Assembly: GCF_026319325.1 (NCBI RefSeq) | Contig: NZ_JAPDMU010000001.1 | Location: 372,001-436,000 of the forward strand | Reading direction: 5' to 3' | Origin: Methylophaga sp. OBS3 | GTDB taxonomy: Bacteria > Pseudomonadota > Gammaproteobacteria > Nitrosococcales > Methylophagaceae | Length of the DNA stretch: 64,000 nt | In this document: in pieces, positions 53,940-63,477 of the stretch | Layout: every line of letters begins with the position of its first letter | Position numbering within the stretch: the stretch's first letter is position 1 | The notes under the pieces: generated by a model | What the model was told of the DNA's origin: nothing | Database searches by the model: none | What the model saw: the letters and a program-made list of their open reading frames with translations, nothing else | Position numbers and translations under genes: made by a program

Positions 53940-55316
53940 ATGACGCCCAGCAGTGAAGATTTATGGTTTTTGCCGTTAGGCGGCTGTGGTGAAATCGGGA
54001 TGAACCTTAATCTATATGGCCATAATGGCCGCTGGTTAATGGTTGATTGTGGTGTTACCTTTGAGTCTGACACCGATGAAGATGGGCTGCCAATGAGTGG
54101 TAGTGCCCATGTGCAAATGGCTGATCCGCAGTTTATTGCTGAACGTCATACCTTGCTGGATGGTTTAGTGATAACCCATGCTCATGAGGATCATGTCGGT
54201 GCCGTGGCGTATTTGTGGCCTCAACTAAAATGCCCGATCTATACCACCGCATTTACTGCCGAAATATTACGGCGAAAACTTGCCGAAGCGAATCTGTTAG
54301 AACAAGTTCCGCTGTTTATCGTCGACCCGTCCGAGAAAAGACAGGTTGGTGTTTTTGAACTCAGTTGGTTGAAGCTGACACACTCCATTCCTGAACCATT
54401 TGCGTTATTGATCTCAACCCCAGTTGGCAAAGTCTTTCACACTGCAGACTGGAAGCTAGATAAAGCACCTGTATTAGGTTTGCCGTACAACGCCGCTGAT
54501 TTTCAGGCACTAGCCAAAGCTGAAGTGAATGCCATGGTATGTGATTCGACTAATGCCAATGTTCAAGGTTGGTCGGCAACAGAGGGCAGTCTGCATAAAG
54601 GCTTGTTAAAACATATCGAGCAGGCCAAAGGGCGAGTTGTTGTTACGTGTTTTGGAAGCAACATTGCCCGTTTGCATACGCTTGCCACAATTGCGCAGCA
54701 AACCGGTAGGCATCTTGGTTTATTAGGCCGCTCATTATTAAATACGGTCTCCGCCGCGAAATTTACAGGGTTTTGGAATGGTGTTGAAACCTTAGTTGAT
54801 CCATCACATTTGGGGTACTTACCAAGGCATACGGTTTTATTGATTGCGACAGGTAGTCAGGGAGAGCCACGCACAGCGCTGAATCGTTTGAGTATGAATA
54901 CCTTTCGAGATCTTCAATTGGAACCTGGCGATACCGTTATTTTTAGCTCGAAGGTCATCCCCGGTAATGAGCAAGCAATCGAGGCATTAGTTGAGCGCCT
55001 TAAAGCAATGCAGATTGATGTTATCGATGAAAGTAATAGTGCATTGCCGATACATGCATCAGGACATCCCGCAGCAGATGAATTAAAAGCCATGTATCAA
55101 TGGGTTCAACCTGATTGTGCTATTCCGGTTCATGGCGAAATGATGCACATGAAAGCGAATGCGAATGTGGCTAAAGCGGTTGGCGTTCGCCAGCAATTAG
55201 TTGGTCAAAATGGCGATATGTTTTATATCGCGCCCGCTATCGGCATTCGGCGTAATGCCGTAAAAACGGGGCGACTTGGTCTGAAGCCTGGTGGCAAGCT
55301 TGTTAAAGTTTATTAA
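53940..55316 (+). CDS. RNase J-like MBL-fold hydrolase
   Basis: 458 residues from ATG at 53940, with AAGGAG 11 bases upstream; a GTG at 53895 is a weaker alternative. The opening FLPLGGCGEIGMNLNLYGHN and the metal motif VITHAHEDHVGAVAYL are those of the RNase J / beta-CASP group. GSQGEPRTALNRLS and the C-terminal IPVHGEMMHMKANANVAKAV are further family marks. RNase J proteins usually have about 550 residues with a C-terminal domain; this short form lacks it. RNA processing is likely but not certain. It overlaps the next, convergent gene by four bases. Confidence 0.85.
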   Translation: MTPSSEDLWFLPLGGCGEIGMNLNLYGHNGRWLMVDCGVTFESDTDEDGLPMSGSAHVQMADPQFIAERHTLLDGLVITHAHEDHVGAVAYLWPQLKCPIYTTAFTAEILRRKLAEANLLEQVPLFIVDPSEKRQVGVFELSWLKLTHSIPEPFALLISTPVGKVFHTADWKLDKAPVLGLPYNAADFQALAKAEVNAMVCDSTNANVQGWSATEGSLHKGLLKHIEQAKGRVVVTCFGSNIARLHTLATIAQQTGRHLGLLGRSLLNTVSAAKFTGFWNGVETLVDPSHLGYLPRHTVLLIATGSQGEPRTALNRLSMNTFRDLQLEPGDTVIFSSKVIPGNEQAIEALVERLKAMQIDVIDESNSALPIHASGHPAADELKAMYQWVQPDCAIPVHGEMMHMKANANVAKAVGVRQQLVGQNGDMFYIAPAIGIRRNAVKTGRLGLKPGGKLVKVY

Positions 55317-55528
55317 GCTTTAGCATCCAGCATCGGGGTCCGACGGTCAGCCGAAACGCGACGTTCAATGACCGGCTTTTGCTTTTTCTTACGGCGGTCA
55401 CGACGACGGCGTCTATCCTCATTAACAACCCACGGACTATCTGTGGTTAATGTCTCTGGCTTGCGGACACTTTCACTAGGTGGCGCGTAACTATAGCTGT
55501 GTCGATAAACACGCGGTATCTCAATCAT
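55313..55528 (-). CDS. Small arginine/lysine-rich hypothetical protein
   Basis: 71 residues. The middle VVNEDRRRRRDRRKKKQKPV is extremely basic, and the protein also has Tyr/Pro-rich and Thr-rich flanks, so it is likely disordered and perhaps binds nucleic acid. The last bases are shared with the convergent RNase J-like gene. I do not recognise a family; short length and unusual composition make the call uncertain. Confidence 0.5.
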   Translation of the reverse strand: MIEIPRVYRHSYSYAPPSESVRKPETLTTDSPWVVNEDRRRRRDRRKKKQKPVIERRVSADRRTPMLDAKA

Positions 55529-55768
55529 ACTCGCTACTCAAATTATCCCTACAACAACGCTATCGGTCTGATTTTAAATAACTTTAATTAAATGTGAGAT
55601 CTCTGTGAAACCCTTGTGACAGAAAGGTTATGGGCGATATTGTTGCGTTTTATCAAAAGGAATGAGTAAAAATCAGATGAATATTTAAATGTTTTTAAAG
55701 GGCAAATTTCCCGATGCAATCAGGTGTAAAGTTAAGTATAAAAACCTACGGTTCGATAGGAGAGAGAA

Positions 55769-57892
55769 ATGGCCAGTGTATTAAAAACAACCCACCACGG
55801 TGGTTGCCCGCATGATTGCCCTGATACCTGCTCAATGGTGTATCACGTTGAAAATGGAAAACTTGTCAGCGTTAAAGGAAATGCTGAGCATCCAATGACT
55901 CGTGGCGGCCTATGTGTAAAGCTCAAAGACTATGAGCAGCGTCATTATCACCCTGATCGTCTATTACATCCTATGCGTCGTGTTGGTCCTAAAGGTAGTG
56001 GCCAATTTGAACAAATTACTTGGGATGAAGCCTTAGATGAAATCACCACTCGTTGGCAGGCAATTATTGCTGAGCACGGTCCTCAAGCCATCATTCCTTA
56101 TAGTTACCTAGGTAATCAGGGACTTGTTCATGGATTAAATGGCGCTGATGCCTTTTTTAATCGCTTAGGTGCCACTGTCTGTGAACGAACTTTCTGTGGG
56201 GAGGGGTCCTGTACAGCTTGGTTGTTAACTGTTGGACCGACGGCAGGTGTGGATCCTGAAAGTTTTATCCATGCTAACTACATTATTATTTGGGGCTGTA
56301 ACTCTGTCAGTACCAACCTGCATCACTGGCATATCGTTAAAGATGCCCAAAAACGTGGTGCCAAAGTGGTTGTCATTGATCCGTATAAATCTCGCACAGC
56401 CAAAGAAGCGGACTGGCATATTGCGCCACGGCCAGGGACTGATGGTGCACTTGCGATGGCAATGATGCATACCATTATCGAACAAGGTCTACATGACGCT
56501 GACTATGTAGAGAATTACACAGTGGGTTTTGAGGCATTGGCTGAGCGCGTTAAAACACGTACACCGGAATGGGCTGCTGAGATCACTGGAATTCCTGCCG
56601 AAGATATTCGAAAACTTGCTATTGCTTATGCCACTACACAGCCAGCCGCGATTCGTCTGGGCGTTGCCCTAGAAAGAAACTATGGTGGTGGTCAGGCAAT
56701 TCGTGCAATTACCTGTTTGCCAGCATTAACAGGGGCATGGCGTCATGTTGGCGGTGGTGCATTACAGTTTCCTGTTTGGGAGCACCCGTATAAATTTGAT
56801 GTGATTTGCCGACCAGATTTAATTCCTGAAGGGACACAAGTCGTTAACGCTATCCAGATTGGTCGTGCTTTAACTGGCGAACTTGATTTGCAAGTGCCGA
56901 TTAAATCCATGATGTGTTGGAATGCTAACCCAGTAACCCAAGCTGCTGAAACCGACAAAATTGTTGAAGGTTTGATGCGTGAAGATCTATTTATGGTGTC
57001 TGCTGAACATTTCCTGTCAGATACCGCGTCTTATGCTGATATCGTTCTGCCTGCCACAATGGGCGCTGAACATGAAGATATGGTGCTCTCATGGGGGCAT
57101 TTATATCTCACTTATAACGAAAAATGTGTTGAAGCACCGGGCGAGGCTCTACCTAACCAAGAAATTTTCCGTCGTTTAGCTGCTAAAATGGGGTTTGAAG
57201 AAGATAATTTCAAATGGTCAGACAGTGAGTGTTTAGAGCAATACGTTGATTGGCAATCACCAGCCTGTGATGGAATTGATCTTGAATACCTACGTCAACA
57301 TGGTTATGCCCGTTTAACTGTGGGTACACGTGATGACCGAGCCCCCCACAAACAAGGTAACTTTCCAACGCCAACTGGCAAATGTCATTTCGAGGTGGAA
57401 GGGGCAACGAATTTCGTTGCAGGCCCATTCCGGCAAATGTATGACGGTTTTCAGCCGGGTGAGGCGTTAGATAGTCTCCCAGACTATGTTCCTTCCCGAG
57501 AAACGCCACAAACCAATCCAGAATTGGCAGAACGTTACCCGCTCAACATTATTTCGCCTAAGAGCCATGGCTTTTTGAACTCTTGTTACGCCAATATGGA
57601 TAACAAAATCAAAGCACAAGGTGAGCAGTTTGTATTGATTAATGCATTGGATGCCGAGCTACGCAATGTGCAGCAAGGCGACAAAATCCGAGTATTTAAT
57701 GACCGTGGCGCGTTTGAAGGTGTTGCCCAAATTACTGATGATGTGAACCCCGGGCTTGTCGTGGCAACATTAGGGTATTGGCGTCAGTTGAACAAAGGCA
57801 CGGTAAATTGTGTCAGTTCCGCTGAATTTGTAGATATGGGGCATGCACCAACCTTTACTGACAATCTTGTGCAAGTTGCTTTGGTTGATTAG
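55769..57892 (+). CDS. Molybdopterin-dependent oxidoreductase (DMSO reductase family)
   Basis: 707 residues. An N-terminal [4Fe-4S] site is formed by GCPHDCPDTCSM and GGLCVKL. The molybdopterin domain follows; ERTFCGEGSCTAW is where the Mo-ligating residue of the family is expected, probably the Cys. YIIIWGCNSVSTNLHHW, VVIDPYKSRTAKEADWHIAP and RPGTDGALAMAM are cofactor-binding stretches. There is no Tat signal peptide, so it is cytoplasmic, and no partner iron-sulfur or membrane subunit is next to it. Substrate (for example formate or an N-/S-oxide) cannot be told. GGAG lies ahead of the start. Confidence 0.88.
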   Translation: MASVLKTTHHGGCPHDCPDTCSMVYHVENGKLVSVKGNAEHPMTRGGLCVKLKDYEQRHYHPDRLLHPMRRVGPKGSGQFEQITWDEALDEITTRWQAIIAEHGPQAIIPYSYLGNQGLVHGLNGADAFFNRLGATVCERTFCGEGSCTAWLLTVGPTAGVDPESFIHANYIIIWGCNSVSTNLHHWHIVKDAQKRGAKVVVIDPYKSRTAKEADWHIAPRPGTDGALAMAMMHTIIEQGLHDADYVENYTVGFEALAERVKTRTPEWAAEITGIPAEDIRKLAIAYATTQPAAIRLGVALERNYGGGQAIRAITCLPALTGAWRHVGGGALQFPVWEHPYKFDVICRPDLIPEGTQVVNAIQIGRALTGELDLQVPIKSMMCWNANPVTQAAETDKIVEGLMREDLFMVSAEHFLSDTASYADIVLPATMGAEHEDMVLSWGHLYLTYNEKCVEAPGEALPNQEIFRRLAAKMGFEEDNFKWSDSECLEQYVDWQSPACDGIDLEYLRQHGYARLTVGTRDDRAPHKQGNFPTPTGKCHFEVEGATNFVAGPFRQMYDGFQPGEALDSLPDYVPSRETPQTNPELAERYPLNIISPKSHGFLNSCYANMDNKIKAQGEQFVLINALDAELRNVQQGDKIRVFNDRGAFEGVAQITDDVNPGLVVATLGYWRQLNKGTVNCVSSAEFVDMGHAPTFTDNLVQVALVD

Positions 57893-57972
57893 GGAGTCAA
57901 CTTTCTGATTGAAAATGAGTCATAAGATGATTGAAAGCTTATAACAAAACCTCAATCAGAAAGGAAACTACC

Positions 57973-58506
57973 ATGCGTAAATTATTCTTGGGTTGTATGT
58001 TGCTGATGCCTTTTTCGGTGATGGCTGAGGAACAATGTCCGGCGTTTCTCGATTATGAGTTACCTAAGTTGCACGCCGACGAGACAGTAAATCTATGTGA
58101 TGTTGCCGCGGGTAAACCGTTATTAATTGTTAATACGGCCAGTCATTGTGGCTACACGCGTCAGTTTGAGGGCTTGGAATCATTACATCAGCAATATAAA
58201 GATAAGGGTCTGATGGTGGTGGGTTTTGCCAGTAATGACTTTAATCAAGAAGCCAAAACAGAAGAAGAAGCGAATCGTGTTTGTCGTGAAAACTTTGGTG
58301 TGACTTTCACCATGATTGCCCCGAGCTTTGTGACAGGCCAGCGAGCTAACCCTGTTTTTCAAGAAATAAACAAACAAAGCCAACAGCCTAGCTGGAATTT
58401 CAGCAAATACGTTGTTGATGCAGAAGGCAACGTGGTTGCAGCGTTTCCAAGTAAAGTCGAGCCAGATAGCAAAGAAATGCAACAGGCTATCGAGTCGGTT
58501 CTTTAA
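57973..58506 (+). CDS. Exported glutathione peroxidase family protein
   Basis: 177 residues from ATG at 57973, with AAAGGAA upstream. A signal peptide RKLFLGCMLLMPFSVMA ends at VMA-E, so it acts in the periplasm. The peroxidatic residue is a Cys in VNTASHCGYTRQFEGL, with the Gln equivalent lost or shifted and the Trp/Asn pair in QPSWNFSKYVV. It reduces peroxides, probably with thioredoxin-like partners rather than glutathione. It is convergent with the PPTase gene with no gap. Confidence 0.88.
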   Translation: MRKLFLGCMLLMPFSVMAEEQCPAFLDYELPKLHADETVNLCDVAAGKPLLIVNTASHCGYTRQFEGLESLHQQYKDKGLMVVGFASNDFNQEAKTEEEANRVCRENFGVTFTMIAPSFVTGQRANPVFQEINKQSQQPSWNFSKYVVDAEGNVVAAFPSKVEPDSKEMQQAIESVL

Positions 58507-59226
58507 TCACTCAATCCACTCAAACGCAGATGGCCGCCAATTAAAATCAAGGTTAGGTGGCGAGATGTTTTCTTGCCACCAAGCAATAGATTGTTGGTTG
58601 GTGAAACAGGTTAGAGCATCTATTGCTGAATCAACAAATAAAGCCAGCTGGTAACTTTGGTTAGTCAGATCAATTGACGTATAGCTGTTACTTTCACGGA
58701 GTTTTTGTACGGGAATACCCGATAGCGAAAGTGTATCTTGTTGCTTAGGAAAGGCTTTGAAATAAGCTTCTTTCATTGTCCAGCTTGTGTAGAAACTGTC
58801 AGGGTTTGGATGCTGTTGAAAGTCGTTAAACTCTCCGGCCGACATAAATAACGCGGCAGTTTTTAACCAGTCACGTTGTTGCTTTATTTCGATATCTACC
58901 CCTACGGCAACATCGGCTAAAGCCAATCCAATCCAATCCTCACTGTGCGACAAACTAAAAAGAATATTGCTCGGTAAGTTTATGATTTCAGGTGGTAAGT
59001 TACCTTGCTCAATGAGCTGCCAAAAATGAAGTGGTTTATCGAAGTGCTGAGATAACGCTTGGCGAATTAATAGTCGACTAACGAGATAAGTGTGCTTTCT
59101 TTTAATGGTTTTAATTTTGCTCAAGCGTGTGAGCTCTGAATTAGATAACCATGAGGGTGACGTACTGCTTGGCAATGGATTTATTTCACTGGTATTTAAT
59201 AACCAAAGCTTTGCAAAATTAGCCAA
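58507..59226 (-). CDS. 4'-phosphopantetheinyl transferase
   Basis: 239 residues, the Sfp-like size. The magnesium and catalytic motifs are VAVGVDIEIKQQRDW and SWTMKEAYFKAFPKQ. It moves the phosphopantetheine arm from CoA to carrier proteins. It is divergent from the aryl-polyene-type operon (starts about 220 bp apart), and the carrier protein in that operon is its probable target. Confidence 0.92.
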   Translation of the reverse strand: MANFAKLWLLNTSEINPLPSSTSPSWLSNSELTRLSKIKTIKRKHTYLVSRLLIRQALSQHFDKPLHFWQLIEQGNLPPEIINLPSNILFSLSHSEDWIGLALADVAVGVDIEIKQQRDWLKTAALFMSAGEFNDFQQHPNPDSFYTSWTMKEAYFKAFPKQQDTLSLSGIPVQKLRESNSYTSIDLTNQSYQLALFVDSAIDALTCFTNQQSIAWWQENISPPNLDFNWRPSAFEWIE

Positions 59227-59318
59227 TTGTTATCTCATCATCTTTGGATTTAGGGCTTTCCCTTATAGCCGCGACTAAGACGACCAAGGCAAAATCAGTA
59301 TATTGCATCGCTAGTATC

Positions 59319-59350
59319 GTCTCAATTTAGCATGCTTGCATTAGTGAGAC
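59319..59350. promoter_or_regulatory. Inverted repeat in the PPTase/ketosynthase-like divergent region
   Basis: GTCTCA (59319-59324) and TGAGAC (59345-59350) are inverted around a TTTAGCATGCTTGCATTA-like core in the space between the two divergent starts. It might be an operator for the cluster; only 6 bp per arm. Confidence 0.25.
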
Positions 59351-59445
59351 ATCAACGTAAAATCAGGCCGGATATGTTTTACTTCGCCTATTAACGATGC
59401 AAAGTAGAACCCAATAATAATAAATAAGCGAGTGAGGGACGTTGT

Positions 59446-60180
59446 GTGATTGATCTTAAGCTGGAGTCCTGGTCAGCAATGGCTCCTGGCATAGAGGATA
59501 TTGATGCATGGCGTTTTTGGTTTTCTAACAAAAACGACGAAGGGCGCGATGAAATACCACCGCCCAAACTTAAGCAAATATCGCCTATGTTAAGACGTCG
59601 TTTTACGACATTAGGCAAATACGCAGCAACAGCGGCTTTGGCTGAAATGGCAGAAGACAATATGTTGCCAACCATTTATGCCTCCAGACACGGTGATACG
59701 CCGTTAACACTCTCGCTATTACTAGACATTGGCCGAGGTGATGATTTATCACCAACCAGCTTTAGCCTTGCTGTGCATAATGCAGTTGGTGGTCTGTTAT
59801 CTATTGCCAGAAAAGATGTTTCCCCTATGACAGCAATTGCCAGCACGGAAAACTTACTGCTGGCAACACTCCACGAAGCGGTGGCTCAACTAGAGTCCTA
59901 TGAAAAAGTCTTGTGTGTTGTCTATGACGTACCGTTACCGGATGTCTATGATGACTACGCAGATAGTTTGCCATTTCCAGTCGCGTTGGCTTTTGTATTA
60001 AGTCGCAGCGATGCAGAGGGGATTTCACTTAACTTAGTACCAAACGGGATGCCAGACAATGTGGTCTCATCTGAGCAATGTTTATTAGATTTTATTGCTT
60101 TCTTGTCAGGAAATACGCAACAAATATCTCTGACAACCAAAGCACAGCAATGGACGCTGGCTAGGTTAGAGAATGCTTAA
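59446..60180 (+). CDS. Beta-ketoacyl synthase-like chain length factor
   Basis: 244 residues from GTG at 59446 with GAGGGA ahead. Only an N-terminal ketosynthase-like domain is present (YASRHGDTPLTLSLLLDIGR, PTSFSLAVHNAVGGLLSIAR), as in the Ketoacyl-synt_2 family found at the start of aryl polyene clusters. The catalytic Cys of active ketosynthases is not seen, so it likely partners an active synthase encoded beyond the window. First gene of the operon; overlaps the next by eight bases. Confidence 0.82.
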   Translation: MIDLKLESWSAMAPGIEDIDAWRFWFSNKNDEGRDEIPPPKLKQISPMLRRRFTTLGKYAATAALAEMAEDNMLPTIYASRHGDTPLTLSLLLDIGRGDDLSPTSFSLAVHNAVGGLLSIARKDVSPMTAIASTENLLLATLHEAVAQLESYEKVLCVVYDVPLPDVYDDYADSLPFPVALAFVLSRSDAEGISLNLVPNGMPDNVVSSEQCLLDFIAFLSGNTQQISLTTKAQQWTLARLENA

Positions 60181-60955
60181 GTTTTTTGAACGTCTATGGC
60201 GATTGATAGCAACAGCTATCAGTTTTGTTGTATTTGGTCTCGGTGGTTTAATAATTTCGCTGGTATTGGCACCAGCTATTTATGTGGTATCACCTAACCA
60301 ATTAATACGGCACCGGCGTGGTAAAGCCTTATTACATTATGCATTTCGTTTGTTTCTTCAAATATTAAAATGGCTGGGTGTGTTAACTTTTGAAGTCCAT
60401 GGCCTTGAGAAGTTATCAAAAGCCCAACTGGTATTAGCCAATCATCCAACATTAATTGATGTGATTTTTTTGATGGCGATGGTACCGAATGCCAGTTGTA
60501 TTGTTAAAAGTAGCCTGTCGAGAAATTTATTTACCGGCAGTCCGGTCAAAAGTGCAGGTTATATCATTAATGATGACTCAGCCCGTGTCATGACTGATGC
60601 GGCTGCAGCAGCATTTTCAAATGGGGAAGCATTAATTGTTTTTCCCGAAGGCACAAGATCTAAGCCTGATAAACCCCTAACGCTAAAACGTGGCGCAGCC
60701 TACATAGCCGTTAAAACCCAAGCTGATGTGACATTGGTGTTGATACGTTGTGAGCCAGTTACGCTGGTAAAGGGGCAAGCTTGGTATAAAGTACCGATGA
60801 CAAGACCACACTTTACGATAAGCGTGACGGGGGAATTTCCTACCGATTCTTTCGTGGCAATGGAAAAACCATCGGTGGCCGCACGTCAAATGACTTTAGC
60901 GTTAACCAATTACTTTAATAAGGAGATAGGGTTAAGTGAGCGATCTACATACTGA
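60173..60955 (+). CDS. 1-acyl-sn-glycerol-3-phosphate acyltransferase family protein
   Basis: 260 residues. One N-terminal membrane segment (IATAISFVVFGLGGLIISLV) and the PlsC motifs: NHPTLIDVIFL (NHxxxxD form) and VFPEGTRSKPDKPL. It likely moves the finished acyl or polyene chain to a lipid or sugar acceptor. In aryl polyene clusters a gene of this class stands at this place. Its stop overlaps the ACP start by 20 bases. Confidence 0.88.
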   Translation: MLKFFERLWRLIATAISFVVFGLGGLIISLVLAPAIYVVSPNQLIRHRRGKALLHYAFRLFLQILKWLGVLTFEVHGLEKLSKAQLVLANHPTLIDVIFLMAMVPNASCIVKSSLSRNLFTGSPVKSAGYIINDDSARVMTDAAAAAFSNGEALIVFPEGTRSKPDKPLTLKRGAAYIAVKTQADVTLVLIRCEPVTLVKGQAWYKVPMTRPHFTISVTGEFPTDSFVAMEKPSVAARQMTLALTNYFNKEIGLSERSTY

Positions 60956-61196
60956 AATTAAACAGATGATCATCGAAAGTCTCGATTTAGAAGATATCGA
61001 AGTAGATGATATTGATAGTGATGAGCCTTTATTTGTCGATGGCTTGGGACTCGACTCAATTGACGCCCTAGAAATCGGTCTGGCATTACAAAAGCAATAT
61101 GGGATCAAGTTAAAAGCGGACTCTGCTGAAACTCGCCAACACTTTGCCAATGTTAGTGCACTGGTTAAGTTAGTTGAAGAACATCGAACTAAGTAG
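60936..61196 (+). CDS. Acyl carrier protein
   Basis: 86 residues from GTG at 60936, preceded by AAGGAGA at nine bases. The phosphopantetheine serine is in FVDGLGLDSIDALEIGLALQ. Acidic helices on both sides are typical. It is dedicated to the polyene pathway. Most aryl polyene clusters carry two ACP genes in a row; here only one is found before the membrane-protein gene. Confidence 0.92.
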   Translation: MSDLHTEIKQMIIESLDLEDIEVDDIDSDEPLFVDGLGLDSIDALEIGLALQKQYGIKLKADSAETRQHFANVSALVKLVEEHRTK

Positions 61197-61252
61197 TTTT
61201 TTCAATTTGTGCGAGTCCTAAATACGGCTAACCAATACCTATGTGGTAATAC

Positions 61253-61798
61253 ATGAAGGCAATTTTCCGGCTTTTAATCATACTGCTATCGGTTGCCTAT
61301 CCCTTTATCGTCTATTGGGGCTTAAGTCAGCAGCACCAATCTATCGTCATGGTATTGCTCTGTGCTTTATTGCTCAGCCGTATCGTATTAGCGAAGTCCC
61401 GAGCAGAACGCAGCATGGTTGTCGCGATGACTGTGATAGTCGCTGTGGTGCTGTGGTTTAACAAGGATGTTGGTTTGTTGTTTTATCCTGTCATTATAAA
61501 TTTGCTGTTCTTGATGATGTTTGCAGGTAGCCTCGTTGTGGGTATGCCAGTTATAGAACGTTTAGCACGTATTCGAGAGCCCAATTTGCCACCTGAAGGT
61601 GTTCGTTATACAAGACGAGTCACCTATGCATGGTGCCTATTTTTTGTCCTTAATGCAGCTTTATCAATGCTTACGGTTGTTTGGGCAGATCCTCAGATTT
61701 GGCTGCTCTATAACGGCATCATCGCCTATTTTTTAATGGGCGCTATGTTTATTGGTGAGTGGCTGATTCGACGACGTGTAAGAGTTGCTACACCATGA
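61253..61798 (+). CDS. COG4648-like membrane protein
   Basis: 181 residues with about five hydrophobic helices, for example FRLLIILLSVAYPFIVYWGL and MVVAMTVIVAVVLWF. The loop RIREPNLPPEGVRYTRRVTY is conserved in the COG4648 family, which appears in aryl polyene clusters between the ACP and the ligase. The role is unknown; export or anchoring of the product is a guess. Overlaps the next gene by four bases. Confidence 0.82.
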   Translation: MKAIFRLLIILLSVAYPFIVYWGLSQQHQSIVMVLLCALLLSRIVLAKSRAERSMVVAMTVIVAVVLWFNKDVGLLFYPVIINLLFLMMFAGSLVVGMPVIERLARIREPNLPPEGVRYTRRVTYAWCLFFVLNAALSMLTVVWADPQIWLLYNGIIAYFLMGAMFIGEWLIRRRVRVATP

Positions 61799-63477
61799 CG
61801 ATAAAAAGACGTTTATCCCAATGGTGGGCTGTAACAGACAACACTATCGTTGCAGTTTCTGCTGATGAACAGGTTGATTGGCAAAGCTTTCAACAAAATG
61901 TCAGTGACTGGGTTGCTGTGCTTGCCGAACAACCAGGTAACAAGTGGGCGGTATATCACGATGATGCCTGTCAGTTTTTGGCGATGGTGTTTGCCTTATG
62001 GCAAGTGGGTAAAACGGCAGTAGTTGCTGGTGATAACTTAACGGGTACGGAAACACATTTACAGTCTCTAGTAGATGGCTTTATCGGTGAGTTTCATGCT
62101 GCCACGTTGCAACCAGCAGCAAATGCAAAGCCATCAACTTGGCACACATTACCAAATGATTTCGTAGCACTGAATTTGTTTACTTCAGGCTCTACCGGCC
62201 AGCCTGAAATGGTTAAAAAAACCATGATGCATTTAGAGCAAGAACTGGATGCGCTCACAGACTTTATTAGTGAAGAAGATCACGTCACCTTAGCCACAGT
62301 GAGTCATCAACATTTATATGGGCTGACATTTCGGTTATTGCTGCCATTTTGTATGCAACAGCCTTTTGCTAAATGTTTGCTGGCGTATCCAGAAGATATT
62401 ATTCAGGCGGCTAAAGCACACAAGCGATTTAGTTTAATTTCTAGTCCGGCGCATCTAGCCCGGATGACACAAGATCAAGACTGGCAATCAATTAGTCAAC
62501 GATGCGTAAAAGTGATTTCTTCAGCTGCCCCATTACTACGCCAAGATAGTCTCGATGTCTCGACTTATCTTGAGGCTGATGTTTTAGAGATTTATGGGAG
62601 TACTGAAACGGGAGCGATTGCTTGGCGTTGTCAGCAAAAAACTCAGCAAGATGCGTTATGGCAACCATTGGCTCATGTCGCTGTTATGGCAAACCCAGAT
62701 CAAACCATTATGGTAAAACTTACGGCAGAAAAGGCAGAGATTCCGCTTGCCGATCGAGTTGAGTTTAAGTCTACGGGAGAGTTCAAGTTACTTGGCCGAA
62801 AAGATCAGATCGTCAAAGTTGAAGGTAAGCGATTATCACTCTCTGAGCTAGAAGATAAGTTATTAGCACTTGGCTTATTTGATGTGGTAAAAGCGCTTGT
62901 TTTAAACCGAAAAAGACATGAAACGGTGATAGCTGCAGTGCTATCTGAAGTTGGACAAGAAGTATTGCGCAAACAAGGGCGAAAGGCTTTTGTAAGTTAT
63001 TTAAAACAACACCTTGCGATGCACTTTGAAAGTGTTTTAATACCAAGGCGTTGGCGGTTTGTGTCGGCGTTGCCAACCAATAGTCAGGGAAAATTAACCC
63101 TTCAATCCGTGACTGCCTTGTTTGATAAAACTGATAATAAGTGGCCGATTTTGTTGGCGGAGAAAGCCGAGGATGGGGTCATTTTATTGTCCTGTTCATT
63201 GCCCGAAAATCTGACATATTTTGATGGCCATTTTGCCGAACAGGCGGTTTTACCTGGTGTTGTCCAAGTGCATTGGGCCGCCAAATATGGCCAAGAATTT
63301 TTTGCGATCAAAAGTGCTTTTAAGCGACTTGAGGTCATCAAGTTTCAGCAATTGATGTTACCCGGTCAGCTGTTTACTTTATCGCTTCGTTTTGACTCCG
63401 ATAAAGCCAAATTACATTTTATGTATGAATCAGACAGCGGTGTGCACTCATCAGGGCGAATTTGCTATGGCGACTGA
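61795..63477 (+). CDS. AMP-dependent ligase fused to a hotdog dehydratase-like domain
   Basis: 560 residues from ATG at 61795 (ATGA overlap with the previous stop). Residues 1-440 are an ANL-family acyl/aryl ligase: NLFTSGSTGQPEMVKKTMM is the ATP loop, EIYGSTETGAI the adenylate site and LLGRKDQIVKVEGKRLSLSE the hinge. The last roughly 110 residues (ENLTYFDGHFAEQAVLPGVV) are a FabZ/ApeI-like hotdog domain with a complete FDGHF loop. In E. coli the aryl polyene ligase (ApeH) and dehydratase (ApeI) are separate genes. The ligase would load the aryl starter (such as 4-hydroxybenzoate or cinnamate) on ACP. Confidence 0.87.
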   Translation: MTIKRRLSQWWAVTDNTIVAVSADEQVDWQSFQQNVSDWVAVLAEQPGNKWAVYHDDACQFLAMVFALWQVGKTAVVAGDNLTGTETHLQSLVDGFIGEFHAATLQPAANAKPSTWHTLPNDFVALNLFTSGSTGQPEMVKKTMMHLEQELDALTDFISEEDHVTLATVSHQHLYGLTFRLLLPFCMQQPFAKCLLAYPEDIIQAAKAHKRFSLISSPAHLARMTQDQDWQSISQRCVKVISSAAPLLRQDSLDVSTYLEADVLEIYGSTETGAIAWRCQQKTQQDALWQPLAHVAVMANPDQTIMVKLTAEKAEIPLADRVEFKSTGEFKLLGRKDQIVKVEGKRLSLSELEDKLLALGLFDVVKALVLNRKRHETVIAAVLSEVGQEVLRKQGRKAFVSYLKQHLAMHFESVLIPRRWRFVSALPTNSQGKLTLQSVTALFDKTDNKWPILLAEKAEDGVILLSCSLPENLTYFDGHFAEQAVLPGVVQVHWAAKYGQEFFAIKSAFKRLEVIKFQQLMLPGQLFTLSLRFDSDKAKLHFMYESDSGVHSSGRICYGD

